Assembly: GCF_900537085.1 (NCBI RefSeq)
Contig: NZ_UNRE01000002.1
Location: forward strand, 248,289-312,288
Direction: 5' to 3'
Source: Agarivorans sp. Alg241-V36
GTDB taxonomy: Bacteria; Pseudomonadota; Gammaproteobacteria; Enterobacterales; Celerinatantimonadaceae
DNA length: 64,000 nt
The notes under the pieces were generated by a model. It saw only the letters and a program-made list of their open reading frames with translations, made no database searches and had not been told where the DNA came from. How positions within the stretch are numbered: position 1 is the stretch's first letter; every line of letters starts with the position of its first letter. Below, one piece after another: positions 1 to 10,400 of the stretch. The translations under genes and the position numbers were made by a program.

Positions 1-602
1 GAGCGAGAAAAGTAGATAACGGCTGGATTCAGCAGCAAAATGATGAGTCCTAGCTGCCAATCAATCCACAGTAAGATTATCGCGGTGCCAACAATGGTAA
101 GTAAAGCCACTAAAAACTTAGATAGGCTTTCACTAATAAACTTATCTAGGGTTTCTACGTCGGTGATACAGCGGGCACTAATTCCGCCTGAGCCTTGGGT
201 TTCATATTCGCGCAGCTCAACCTTGGGCAGGTGATCTACAAGGCGCTGGCGAATTAGAAAGCTAATTTGCTTACCGATAAAGGTAAACTGCCTAGCTTGC
301 AGCACGCCAATCACTAAAGACGATAAGCGCAAGCAAACGACCACCGCAAGAATCGACAGAATATAAGCTGTGGCGGTATGCCAAGCTTCTGGCAGCACTT
401 GTTGTAATACTTCTATGGCTTTGCCCGGTTTTTCCAGTAGCACTTCATCAACCAGCAAAGGCATCATCAGTGGAATAGGTACGCTAACTAGCGTAGCCAT
501 AATGGCAATTAGGTGGGCATACACTAAGGGCTTTTTATAGTGGAAAATTTGTTGGCGAATTGTTGCCCACGTAAAGGCAGCCGAGGGGGCGTTTGAATGC
601 AT
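1..602 (-). CDS. ABC transporter transmembrane/ATP-binding protein (partial)
   Basis: Only the first 200 codons are in the window; the gene continues past base 1. The ATG is at 602-600. The visible part is an ABC exporter membrane domain. There is a hydrophobic helix after about residue 28 (VYAHLIAIMATLVSVPIPLMM), another at about 80-100, a cytoplasmic coupling stretch with ETQGSGGISAR and DVETLDKF, then a further helix pair. This pattern is typical of type I (MsbA/LmrA-like) half-transporters, where an ATPase domain would follow in the missing part. The substrate cannot be told from this fragment. It lies downstream of the helicase on the same strand, 125 bp away, with a hairpin between them. 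No clear Shine-Dalgarno is seen before the ATG. Confidence 0.8.
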   Translation of the reverse strand, partial: MHSNAPSAAFTWATIRQQIFHYKKPLVYAHLIAIMATLVSVPIPLMMPLLVDEVLLEKPGKAIEVLQQVLPEAWHTATAYILSILAVVVCLRLSSLVIGVLQARQFTFIGKQISFLIRQRLVDHLPKVELREYETQGSGGISARCITDVETLDKFISESLSKFLVALLTIVGTAIILLWIDWQLGLIILLLNPAVIYFSR

Positions 603-617
603 AATCTAAATAAGAAT

Positions 618-695
618 CTTTTTCATCTGTAATTGGGCAAGTCTACGGAGACTGAGATGAAAAAGCTAGAGGCTGCAAACATTCTGGCTTGCAGC
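618..695. repeat. Inverted repeats between helicase and ABC transporter genes
   Basis: Two hairpins lie in the 125-bp gap. CTTTTTCATCT (618-628) pairs perfectly with AGATGAAAAAG (655-665), and a second stem, AGTCT/AGACT (640-644 and 649-653), is nested inside the loop. GCTGCAA (672-678) pairs with TTGCAGC (689-695). Read leftward these follow the helicase stop and precede the ABC gene, so they may terminate helicase transcription or form a structured leader for the transporter. The function is inferred. Confidence 0.5.
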
Positions 696-727
696 AGGTT
701 TGGCTAGTTGCAGTAAGAAGTTAAGTC

Positions 728-2071
728 TTACTCTTCGCTAGTATCAATATCGCTGGCTTTTTGCGCCTTTTTCTGGCGAATAATCGGTGCATCACCCATC
801 TCGGTGCCCGCTGCAAAGGTTTTATTGGTTTTAACCTTAGGCTTGCTAGTTTTGGCTTTTGGTTTGCTCTTAGCTTTTTGGCTATTTTTATTAAAGCTAG
901 GTTTAGTGTTTTTAGCGCGTAAGCCTTTAAACTTGGCAGCTAAGCCTTCTAAGCTAATAAATTCCACTTTTTGCTCAAGCAAGGCTTCTAAGCTTTTAAA
1001 GCTATACCAATCTTTTGGCCCAACTAAAGAATATGCCTGCCCAAGATTACCTGCACGGCCGGTTCGACCAATGCGGTGCACGTATTCTTCTACGTGTTTG
1101 GGCATGTCGAAGTTGATCACGTGAGAGACTTGCACAATATCAAGGCCGCGTGAGGCGAGGTCGGTGGTAAACAATACCTTTTGGTGGCCACGGCTAAACT
1201 CGTCCATGATCTTGTTGCGCGCGCCTTGGTTTAAATCTGCGTTTAATGCCGAGCAACTTAACCCTTGCTCGCTAAAGGCATCGGCGAGGCGCTGGGTGTC
1301 GGCACGAGTTGCGGTAAACACAATGGCTTGTTTAAGCGAATCTTGTTTGAGTATCTCAGCAAGTTGCGCTTGTTTGTGATCGAGGTGGTCACTTAACAAA
1401 AACTGCTGATTAATGTCCTGGTGCTGGGTAAAGCTAAAGCCTACAGCAATGCGTTCTGGCTCATTGAGTAGTTCAAGCGCGAAAGAGTTAATCGCAGCAT
1501 CATCTAAGGTGGCTGAAAACATCAAGGTTTGGCGTTTACGGTGATTAGCGGCTTTATTAACAAAGTTAAGCTGTTCAGCAAAACCTAGATCGAGCATACG
1601 GTCTGCTTCGTCGAGGATCAGTAGCTCAAGCCCATCTAAAAATAAGTGGCGCTTGCTTAAGTGATCGGCCAAGCGACCTGGGGTTGCTACTACTACTTGT
1701 GGATCTTTACGTAGCAACTTACTTTGATCGTTAAAGTTTTCTCCGCCGGTGATAAGGCAAGCGCGGGTTTGTGTATTAGCAATTAGCAGACGAAGTTGAG
1801 CAAATACCTGCTTAGCCAGTTCACGGGTGGGCGTTAAAATTAGTGTGCGCGCATCACGCTTAGAGAGAGCTCGCGTTTTTAGCATTCGCTGCATGGCTGG
1901 CAGCAAATACGCTAAGGTTTTACCTGAACCTGTTTTAGATGATGCCAGTAGATCTTTGCCTACCATTGCTGCGGGAATTGCCCGAGCTTGGATCTCGGTG
2001 GTTTCACTAAAGCCAAGGTGTTCAATGGTTTTGTTTAGGCGGGGATCTAAGCCCAGTTCAGAAAACTGCAA
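728..2071 (-). CDS. DEAD-box ATP-dependent RNA helicase (RhlE/SrmB-like)
   Basis: A 447-residue DEAD-box helicase that would unwind short RNA duplexes in ribosome assembly or mRNA turnover. The motifs appear in order: the Q-motif region (FSELGLDPRLNKTIEHLGF...TEIQARAIP), motif I ASSKTGSGKT, Ia PTRELAKQ, Ib TPGRL, II DEAD, III SAT, and in the second RecA domain motif VI HRIGRTGRAG. The C-terminus is a basic Lys-rich tail of about 80 residues, usual for RNA binding in this group. The start is TTG: the upstream frame reaches a stop with no ATG, and GAAGAGAG sits 7 bases before the TTG. Which E. coli helicase it matches is uncertain, so no symbol is given. Confidence 0.9.
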   Translation of the reverse strand: MQFSELGLDPRLNKTIEHLGFSETTEIQARAIPAAMVGKDLLASSKTGSGKTLAYLLPAMQRMLKTRALSKRDARTLILTPTRELAKQVFAQLRLLIANTQTRACLITGGENFNDQSKLLRKDPQVVVATPGRLADHLSKRHLFLDGLELLILDEADRMLDLGFAEQLNFVNKAANHRKRQTLMFSATLDDAAINSFALELLNEPERIAVGFSFTQHQDINQQFLLSDHLDHKQAQLAEILKQDSLKQAIVFTATRADTQRLADAFSEQGLSCSALNADLNQGARNKIMDEFSRGHQKVLFTTDLASRGLDIVQVSHVINFDMPKHVEEYVHRIGRTGRAGNLGQAYSLVGPKDWYSFKSLEALLEQKVEFISLEGLAAKFKGLRAKNTKPSFNKNSQKAKSKPKAKTSKPKVKTNKTFAAGTEMGDAPIIRQKKAQKASDIDTSEE

Positions 2072-2349
2072 GTTGTTACTCTCTTCAAAGGTATGTGATT
2101 GAGATTATAACCGTAAATCAACGGGCTCACATTAAGGATTCGAGCTTAATTAGTTTGCTTAGGCAACAATTCAATTTTTTTGCGGTAAAACTCCAAGTAA
2201 TTATGAAAATGTTTACCCCCTAAGCCATTTTAAGCTTAGTTATTGATTTATAGCATAACAGTATAAAAAACAGGGACTTTTACTTGCCTAAGTAGGACGG
2301 GCTTGCCATAGTTGAAGCTGCAAGGATGAGCTTTAGCAAAGGATAGGTA

Positions 2350-5271
2350 ATGGCTGGTATTTCCGAAAGGGCTGCTGATTCAAAGCGGCGATTTTCGTTT
2401 CATATTCATCTAGTTAGCGTGATGATTTTAATGTTGATTACCAGCGGTCTGGTGATTGGCACACTTAACTATTTTCACACCAGCGATATTGTCGCCGAGA
2501 ATCAAGCCAGAGCTTTAGAGCAAGTTGGCCGGGCTACGGTATCAGAACTTGAAGGGGTGATGTTTCCGGCGCAAAACTTTGTGCATAGCTTGGCGGCAAT
2601 GAACTTGGATATGTCGCAGCTTAACAACAGCCAACGTAGTTGGTTACCTATGTTGTATTCAAGCTTAAGCCAACAGCGCGGGCTATCAGCGGTTTATATG
2701 GGTTACGCCAACGGTGATTTTTACTTGGTGCGTCCATTAGATACCTTGGAAAAACGCCAGATGGTGAGTGCGCCTATTGGCTCAGTGGTATTAGTGACAA
2801 AAATTGTAAATGGTCAGTCGAGTAATCTATTTTACGATAGTGAATTGATGCCTATTCGTGACCAAATAGAGCGCCATTATCAGCTAGATCCCCGTGAACG
2901 CCCTTGGTATCAACTCGCAGTAAATAGTCCCGGCATTGTTGCTACCGATCCCTATATTTTTTACACCACCAAAGAAGTGGGCGTGACCTTTGCTCATGCC
3001 AACAAAGAGCGCAATATGGTGGTGGGTGCCGATCTTACTTTAGCCAGTGTTTCTGAAAGTTTAAATAAGAATAAACTCAGCGAGTCATCGTTACTGGTGA
3101 TGTTCAATAGTGAATATTCGGTGTTAGCACATCAGCAAGCCTCGTGGATTGCTGATAACTTACAAGTCACTGAAGAAGAAGTTATTTTACCGCGCTTAGA
3201 CAAACAAAATTTAGGCGTTCTTTCTCAGTTTTCTGGCCATTCTGGTGAAGCAGATGGCGGCAGTTTTATCATTAATGGTGAGCATGAATCTTGGATTGGC
3301 CAAATCATCGAACTCACCTTGGAGGTTAATGCTGATAGGGAGAATGTAAAAATTGATAAGTTGTTTTTAGGTTTGGCTTCACCGGAAAATGAAATATTAA
3401 TGGATGCGCGAGCCGCGCGTGACCAATCAGTTATTTTTAGTATTTTCATTGTACTTATTTCAATACCTATCGCTTGGTATGTGTCTCGCTTGGTGGCTAA
3501 GCCTTTGCGTGAATTAATGAATCAAAATGAAGCGATAATGGCCTTCGATTTTGATGCCACTAAGCAAGTCAATTCGGTGGTGTTAGAGGTGCATCAGTTA
3601 AGCCGTATTACCGAGCAGCTTAAGAAAACCATCAAACAGTTTTCAGATGTCTCCACCATGTTGGGGGAAGAAGACAACTTTGGTCGCTTGCTCGAGAAAA
3701 GTGTTCAAGAAATGCAAACTATCTTGAATATGGAGCAAGGAGCAATTTGGCTGAAGAACGACCAGCTGTTTGAGTTGCAAACCCAAGCTCCAGAGGGTTT
3801 CGGCCTGCCGCAAACCTTTACCTATGCCGATACCTTAAATCAGCCCTTAGTGAAGCACTTGCTCGATACCACCACTAGTTCAGCCACTAAGTTTGCTAGC
3901 TTAGAATACCAAGGTCAGCCACTAAACTTGGTGGTATCCCCACTGATTAACCGTGAGAATAAACTGGTAGGCATGATAGCCACCTTTAGCCATCACCAAG
4001 CCAATGTGTCGCCACGGGTATTATCATTTATCGACGCGTTAAGCAGCGTGGTAACAATTGCCATAGAAAATCGTCACTTGATTGAATCTCAAAAGCATTT
4101 GTTAGAAGCCTTTATCAAGCTCACTGCTGGAGCGATTGATGCTAAGTCTCCTTATACAGGTGGCCATTGTCAGCGGGTTCCAGAGCTAACTAAGATGCTG
4201 GCTAATGCCGCGGTAGAGCAGCAAGACGGGATATTTGCTGATTTCAGTATGAATGAAGCGCAATGGGAAGAGTTGCACATTGCCAGTTGGTTGCACGACT
4301 GCGGTAAGGTCACCACACCTGAATACGTGGTGGATAAAGCCACCAAGTTGGAGACCATTTACGACCGAATTCATGAAGTTCGCATGCGCTTTGAAGTGCT
4401 TAAACGCGATGCTCAGCTTAGCTATTGGCAGCAGGTGGCTAGCGGTGTGCCAGAAGAGCAGCAACAAGATCTGCAAGAGCAGTTAAACCAGCAGTTAGCG
4501 AGCTTAGATGAAGAGTTTGCCTTTGTGGCAAAATCTAACATTGGTGGTGAGTTTATGGGCGCAGAAGATATTGAGCGCATAAAACAAATAGGCCAACGAA
4601 CTTGGCAGCGTACCATTGACGACAGCTTGGGTTTATCCCACATGGAGCTTGACCGTCGCGCTTCGAAAAGTGTTAGTTTGCCAGCGACTGAAAAATTATT
4701 GGATGATAAACCTGAACATATTATCCATCGTCGTGAAGACGAGATAATTGATGCTGATAACCCTTGGGGCTTTAAACTTAAGGTTCCTGAGCACAAGTAT
4801 AATCGCGGAGAGTTATACAATTTGAGTATTGCTCGTGGCACGCTTAGTGAAGAAGAGCGTTACAAGATTAACGACCATATTGTACAAACGATTATTATGT
4901 TAGAAAAATTACCCTTCCCGCACCATTTAAGAAGGGTGCCGGAAATTGCTGGTGGTCATCATGAAAAAATGGATGGTACTGGTTATCCAAAACAGCTCAC
5001 CAAAGAGCAAATGCCAACCACTGCAAGAATGATGGCGGTGGCAGATATCTTTGAAGCCTTAACTGCAGTAGATAGGCCTTATAAAAAAGGAAAAAGCTTG
5101 AGCCAGTCGCTTCGAATTATGCGCTTTATGTGTGACGACAAACATATTGATGCCGACATATTCAGGCTATTTTTACACTCTGGAATTTACCTCGATTATG
5201 CTAAGGCGTTCTTAAAACCAGAGCAAATAGACGAGGTAAATATTAACGACTATTTACCCGACCAAGCCTAG
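2350..5271 (+). CDS. Membrane c-di-GMP phosphodiesterase: Cache-HAMP-GAF-HD-GYP
   Basis: A 973-residue inner-membrane signalling protein. TM1 is at about 20-42 and is followed by a roughly 310-residue periplasmic sensor of double-Cache type. TM2 (VIFSIFIVLISIPIAWYV) is near 360-378, followed by a HAMP linker and a GAF-like domain at about 440-600. The HD-GYP catalytic domain has HDCGK (H649, D650) and HHEKMDGTGYP (from H870), with the later signature FEALTAVDRPYKK. HD-GYP enzymes hydrolyse c-di-GMP to pGpG or GMP. About 220 residues separate the two metal motifs, far more than in a compact HD-GYP domain, so a charged helical insertion of about 150 residues sits inside it. AAAGGATAGG precedes the ATG. 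It ends 12 bp from a convergent diguanylate cyclase gene. Confidence 0.93.
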   Translation: MAGISERAADSKRRFSFHIHLVSVMILMLITSGLVIGTLNYFHTSDIVAENQARALEQVGRATVSELEGVMFPAQNFVHSLAAMNLDMSQLNNSQRSWLPMLYSSLSQQRGLSAVYMGYANGDFYLVRPLDTLEKRQMVSAPIGSVVLVTKIVNGQSSNLFYDSELMPIRDQIERHYQLDPRERPWYQLAVNSPGIVATDPYIFYTTKEVGVTFAHANKERNMVVGADLTLASVSESLNKNKLSESSLLVMFNSEYSVLAHQQASWIADNLQVTEEEVILPRLDKQNLGVLSQFSGHSGEADGGSFIINGEHESWIGQIIELTLEVNADRENVKIDKLFLGLASPENEILMDARAARDQSVIFSIFIVLISIPIAWYVSRLVAKPLRELMNQNEAIMAFDFDATKQVNSVVLEVHQLSRITEQLKKTIKQFSDVSTMLGEEDNFGRLLEKSVQEMQTILNMEQGAIWLKNDQLFELQTQAPEGFGLPQTFTYADTLNQPLVKHLLDTTTSSATKFASLEYQGQPLNLVVSPLINRENKLVGMIATFSHHQANVSPRVLSFIDALSSVVTIAIENRHLIESQKHLLEAFIKLTAGAIDAKSPYTGGHCQRVPELTKMLANAAVEQQDGIFADFSMNEAQWEELHIASWLHDCGKVTTPEYVVDKATKLETIYDRIHEVRMRFEVLKRDAQLSYWQQVASGVPEEQQQDLQEQLNQQLASLDEEFAFVAKSNIGGEFMGAEDIERIKQIGQRTWQRTIDDSLGLSHMELDRRASKSVSLPATEKLLDDKPEHIIHRREDEIIDADNPWGFKLKVPEHKYNRGELYNLSIARGTLSEEERYKINDHIVQTIIMLEKLPFPHHLRRVPEIAGGHHEKMDGTGYPKQLTKEQMPTTARMMAVADIFEALTAVDRPYKKGKSLSQSLRIMRFMCDDKHIDADIFRLFLHSGIYLDYAKAFLKPEQIDEVNINDYLPDQA

Positions 5272-5283
5272 GGTCACTAGACC

Positions 5284-6528
5284 CTAGTCTCCAACAACAA
5301 TATTTCGTCCAGCATCTTTGGCGTTATAGAGCAGCTCATCGGCTCTGTTGAGCTGCGCATCTAAATGCTCTTCTAGGTTGTTGGTTACGCCAATGCTCAC
5401 GCTAATCGACAATGGAGTTTCATCGTAAATAAACTCTGTAGTAGCAACTTGTTCACGGAAAGCATCGAGCAGTTGATAGGCTTGTTCGTTGCTAAGCCCC
5501 GCCATTGCCACACTAAATTCTTCGCCGCCAGTTCGAGCGAACAAGAAATTGGCTAAACCTGTTTTTAACAAACTAGAGAAGTGAATTAATACTGCATCGC
5601 CAGCTTCGTGGCCATATTGATCGTTAAACTTTTTAAAGTGATCAATATCGAGTACCGCTACTGCCAGTTGAGAGTTTTTATCCTCGGCTTTTTGATGCAG
5701 TTTACGGCCATGTTTAATGAAGAATCGACGGTTAGGAATAGAGGTTAAATAATCTTGGTAGGCGGCTTTTTCTAGCTTTTCTACTAGCGCTAAGGTGTGC
5801 AGGCTGTGATTAACCCGACATTGAAACTCTTCAATAGAGAAAGGCTTGTGCAAGTAATCGTTAGCACCGTTTTTAATGAACTTACTTGATACGGTGGCAT
5901 TGTCGGCGGAGGATAAACCAAGAATGCTTATCCGTCGCTGGCCCATTTCGTGGCGTACTTTTTGAACCAGCTGGAAACCATCCATATTCGGCATCTGATA
6001 ATCACTAATTAGCAGCTTAATGTCTGGATCATCTTGTAAATGCTGGAAGGCTTCCTGTCCGTCGTTGGCTTCAATTACTTGGAATAGGTGACGCTTTAAC
6101 AAGCCACAGATGTGTTTTCTGGCTAGCTCTGAGTCTTCGGCAACCAGTACTTTGGTATTTTGGTTTAGGTAGAGTTGATTTAGGGTGTCAAAGGCTAACT
6201 CGTAGGAATAGCGACCTTCTTTCAGCACATAGTCAACTACGCCCTTAATGATTAGTAGTGATTGGGTTTGTTCATCAAATGAGCCTGAAAGCACTACGGT
6301 GGGAAGTTTTTTTTCCAATAAATAGTCAATAAGCTCCCCGTTTGGCGCGTCGGGCAAATTGAAATCTGCCAGTGCCGCAAAGAAGCTATCGGGTTCGGCG
6401 CTGTACAATTGCTTGGCTTGTTCTAAGCTGGAGGCAAATACTGGCTCAAGCTGATTCAAGCGCGAAGACAAATGGCTGAGAATTTTTAGTACCGTTGGGC
6501 TGTCTTCTACAATAAGAATTTTCTGCAT
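5284..6528 (-). CDS. Response regulator diguanylate cyclase (REC-REC-GGDEF)
   Basis: A 414-residue cytoplasmic protein with two receiver domains and a GGDEF domain, the PleD-like arrangement. Probable phosphoacceptors are D55 (ADFNLPD) and D176 (SDYQMPNMDG). The catalytic domain starts after a helix near 245-262. It has the substrate signature LDIDHFKKFNDQYGHEAGD and the active-site motif GGEEF at 334-338, so synthesis of c-di-GMP from GTP is expected. The RxxD inhibitory site normally lying five residues before GGEEF is absent (the stretch is LANFLFART), so product inhibition by that route is unlikely. It is convergent with the HD-GYP phosphodiesterase gene. No histidine kinase gene is adjacent. 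Confidence 0.93.
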   Translation of the reverse strand: MQKILIVEDSPTVLKILSHLSSRLNQLEPVFASSLEQAKQLYSAEPDSFFAALADFNLPDAPNGELIDYLLEKKLPTVVLSGSFDEQTQSLLIIKGVVDYVLKEGRYSYELAFDTLNQLYLNQNTKVLVAEDSELARKHICGLLKRHLFQVIEANDGQEAFQHLQDDPDIKLLISDYQMPNMDGFQLVQKVRHEMGQRRISILGLSSADNATVSSKFIKNGANDYLHKPFSIEEFQCRVNHSLHTLALVEKLEKAAYQDYLTSIPNRRFFIKHGRKLHQKAEDKNSQLAVAVLDIDHFKKFNDQYGHEAGDAVLIHFSSLLKTGLANFLFARTGGEEFSVAMAGLSNEQAYQLLDAFREQVATTEFIYDETPLSISVSIGVTNNLEEHLDAQLNRADELLYNAKDAGRNIVVGD

Positions 6529-6776
6529 AGCTTGCTTTCCTAAAAACTCACTTGATTATTGTGCTTTGGGTCAAATAAAGCTGAACTTTAAAAAACTAAT
6601 ATAACAAATTAACTGTTTGATGCAGCGCAGTTTTTTTAATAAGTAATAACAAAAATGCACTAAGCCTTATTGTTTTTTAGGCGCTAATTACAATTGTAGA
6701 TGGATTTATGCGTGCTGGTTTTGTTTAATCGATCAGACGTGAATATGGTCACTGATTGTTTCCTTAAGGAGGAAGT

Positions 6777-7403
6777 GTGTACTGGGCTGAATTTTTAACC
6801 GTGGTTGTGGTGCATTTGTTAGCGGTGGCGTCACCGGGACCAGACCTAGCCGTAGTGCTAAAAAATAGCATTTCTCTCGGGCGTAGAGCGGCTATATTTA
6901 CTTCCCTTGGTGTAGGCTGCGGGATTATGGTTCATGTGATTTATTCGGTGTTGGGCATCGGGCTAATCATCTCTCAGTCGATTTGGCTATTTAACGTGAT
7001 TAAGTGGTTAGGCGCTGCCTATCTAATTTGGATCGGTATTCAAGGTTTGCGAGCAAAGTGTCGGGATGGCGCCGACATTGAAGCCGATACAGGCCTTAAA
7101 CTTAGCGATAAAAGTGCCTTTTTAAGTGGTTTTATGACTAACGGTTTAAACCCTAAAGCGACCTTGTTTTTCCTATCATTATTTACTGTGGTTATTAGCC
7201 CTAGCACACCAATGCTAGTGCAGTTAGGCTATGGTTTATATATGGTTTTTGCTACAGCCTTGTGGTTTGCCATGATCTCTTGGCTGTTTAGTACGGCTCG
7301 GGTTCGCCGCAAGTTTTTGCAAGTAGGGCACTGGTTTGATCGCAGTATGGGTTTTGTTTTAGTGAGTTTGGGAATTCGTTTGCTTTTTAGTAGTCGAAAC
7401 TAA
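6777..7403 (+). CDS. LysE/RhtB-family amino-acid exporter
   Basis: A 208-residue inner-membrane protein with about six hydrophobic helices. It carries the family N-terminal signature ASPGPDLAVVLKNS and the mid-protein GFMTNGLNPKATLFFLSLF, both diagnostic of LysE/RhtB transporters that export amino acids such as homoserine, threonine or lysine. The substrate cannot be assigned from sequence. The start is GTG at 6777, just after a strong AAGGAGGAA. The DUF748 gene follows 28 bp later on the same strand and may be cotranscribed. Confidence 0.9.
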   Translation: MYWAEFLTVVVVHLLAVASPGPDLAVVLKNSISLGRRAAIFTSLGVGCGIMVHVIYSVLGIGLIISQSIWLFNVIKWLGAAYLIWIGIQGLRAKCRDGADIEADTGLKLSDKSAFLSGFMTNGLNPKATLFFLSLFTVVISPSTPMLVQLGYGLYMVFATALWFAMISWLFSTARVRRKFLQVGHWFDRSMGFVLVSLGIRLLFSSRN

Positions 7404-7431
7404 TAGGCATCATCAAAGACGCGGGAGAACT

Positions 7432-10400
7432 ATGAAGGCAGCCACAAGGATAGGGCAATTAAAAATGCGTTGGCAGCAAGCGACTGCTTGGCAAAAAGCC
7501 GGGGTGTATTTTGTTATAGCTTTTATACTTTATGTTGTGCTGTCACTAAGCTTGCTACCTTGGGTGATCAAGCAACAAGTTGAAAAGCAGTTAACCCAGC
7601 TCACGGGTCACTCGGTTACTCTGCAACAAGCAGACTTTCATCCTCTCAAGCTTTCGTTAACGCTGCGTCACTTTGCCATTAAAGAACTGGATGAACAGCA
7701 AGCTCAGCCTTTGGCAAGTTTCGAGCGCCTCTATGTAGATTTCACTTTAAGTTCTTTATTTTACTGGAGTTGGAATTTTGATGCCTTAGAGCTAGATGGC
7801 TTGTTCTTCCACCTTAGCCGCTTAAAAAGCGGCGCGCTAAATATAGATAGCCTATTCCCAAGCACTGCTGAAGAGCAAAACGCAGAGCCAGAAAGCAGCG
7901 AACAAGCTAGCGTTCCCCGCTTGCGGGTTACGCAGTTTATGCTGCGTAATGCTCAGTTAAAGCTGAGTGATTACTTGCCAGAGCAAGCGGTCGATTTCTC
8001 GATCTCTAGTTTCGATTTATTGCTGAATGACTTTTACACCCAGAAAACTGGTGATGGCGCCAATGCCTATAGTATCGAGGCGCAAGTTGGTGAACGTGGT
8101 CGTTTGTCTTGGAGCGGAGCAGTAGATTTGCCAGCTTCGCAGGTATCAGGGAGTTTCGCCTTAGAAGAATTTCAGTTGCCGCGCCTTTTTGCTTTTTTAC
8201 GACCTTACACCGATTTACGAATTAGCCAAGGAGCGGTAACGCTTAGCACCGATTACTTAATTGATTACCAACAACAGTTTCAGTTTGTTACTGAACAAGG
8301 GCTGCTGAGTATTGATCAATTTGAGCTGAGCGCTTTTGAGGATACTCGCGCTAAGTTCGAACAGCTCTCACTCAATAACATCGTTTTTGATTTGAATCAG
8401 CAACATCTGAGCTTAGGGGATATAGGCCTCAACCAAGGTTTACTCAGCGCTAACTTTGATAAGCATTCCCAACTAGATTGGCTATCTTGGTTGCATTTCG
8501 ACAAACTGGCCGTTGAGACTCAAGACCCGAATGATGCAGAGCAAGGGGATAAATCATCTGCTATTGAAGAGGATGTTCAGGATACACAAGCTGCTAGTGA
8601 GGATTCGCCCTTTGTACTTAGTCACAACAGCATTCAAGTGAATGACTTTGAACTAAAGCTGGGGGAAGCTTGGTTAGGTACCGCCAAAAAACACCAACTG
8701 TTGATACAAGCGCTTAGCCTTGGAGGTTTCTCTAGTGATATGCAGCAAACCACTGAAATAGCGCTTGATGCACGTTTGTACAAGCAGACTCCAGTTAATG
8801 CAAAGCTAGCTTTTAGTGGTCCAGAGCAGCGTTTAAGCGGTCAAGTAAGCCTTAGCCAACTGGCGCTAAGCCAACTAGAAAAATGGTATTCCCCCTTTGT
8901 TCGACTAGATATAAACAGTGGGCAATTGGCTTTAAGCAGTGAGCTAGATATGCAGCTCGCAGACAGTTTTACGCTCACTTCCTCCAAAGGGCGCTTAGCT
9001 TTGTCGCAAATCAATCTGGCCGTGCCAGAGCAAGCTGAAAACTCCCATTGGTTGGCGGCTAATGATCTTGTCGCCGACGGCATTAATGTCGACTTAACCA
9101 AGCAAACCGTCGATATTGCGAGCATTAGCAGTGAAGCCTTAGAGTTTATTGTCAGCCTTGATGAACAAGGTAATTTGGACACGCTTGAACACCTAGGATT
9201 TGCAGTAAATAACAACAGTGAACAAAGCGATACAGAAATTGAGCCTGAGCAGCTAAGTAATCTAGCTCTTGAGTCTGAGCCAATTAGTGCTGATGAAGCC
9301 AGTGAAATTTCCTTAGAAAAGCAGGTTAAGTCAGAACTTGAGCAAGATACTTTAGCAGCAGAAGAATCTGACGAAAGTGAGTTTGAAGAGCAATCCGGAT
9401 GGTTGGTTAATATTGGCCAATTAAGCGCAGCTGATTCGCGTTTTAGTTTGAGCGAAGCTTATTCAGGGCAGATGCTTAATCACCAACTGAAAGCGCCTTT
9501 AATTGAGGTTTCTAATATACGTTCTGATTTAAGCTCTGCGATGAGTATTGTTGCTGACTTGCAAGCTGAGCAGGGCGGGGATATTGCGATAAGTGGTGAA
9601 ATTGCGCTTGCCGATAAACAAGCAGAGTTAAACCTTAAAGCAAGCCAATTTGGCTTAGCCTTTTATCAAGCCTACTTGGCGCAATACACCGAACTAAAAC
9701 TTGAGTCGGCCAAATTTAACACCGACATGCAAGTACAACTAGATTGGCAAGAGCAATTTGCACTGGCGTTAAAAGGCCCTCTCAGCATTGAAACGCTGCA
9801 TCTAAAAGATGCTAGGGCGCAGTCTGATTTACTAAAATGGTCTGAGTTTAATCTTAGCCAATTAGATTTAGATACTCGCCAACGACGCCTTGCTTTGGGT
9901 GAACTTAACTTTATTCAACCCTACTTTTTAATCGAGATATCAGAAGACTTTTCCACTAATTTGGCGGGGATCGTAAAATCACCTGAGGCAAGTGAAACCA
10001 AGCTTGAACAGCCAACAGAAGAACTTGATGAACAGGCTATTAAGCCAGAAAATAGTCAGTCAGCAAGCTGGCAAATAAGTATTGCGCAAACCCAGTTTAG
10101 CCAAGGTTTAGTGGATTTCGCGGATTACTCTTTAGATCCTAATTTTGCCGCCAAAATAGAAAAGGTGGCGGGTAAAATTGGCAGCTTAACTCAAGACCCT
10201 AGCCAGCCTGCTGAAGTGAGCTTAAGTGGAGAAGTGGACGGCTATGCTCCAGTAACTTTTGGCGGCGAAATTGCGCCTCTAGCTGCAGAACCTGCTTTCG
10301 ACGCTGCGCTTGATTTTAAACACTTGGAGCTTACTCGCTTAAACGCTTATTCGGGTACCTATGCAGGCTATGTGATTGAGCGAGGGCAAATGTCTTTAGC

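Noticed and set aside
4422-4841. 139-residue minus-strand frame inside the HD-GYP gene
   Set aside because: It is antisense to a well-supported catalytic domain, Ser/Cys-rich and without family resemblance or ribosome site.
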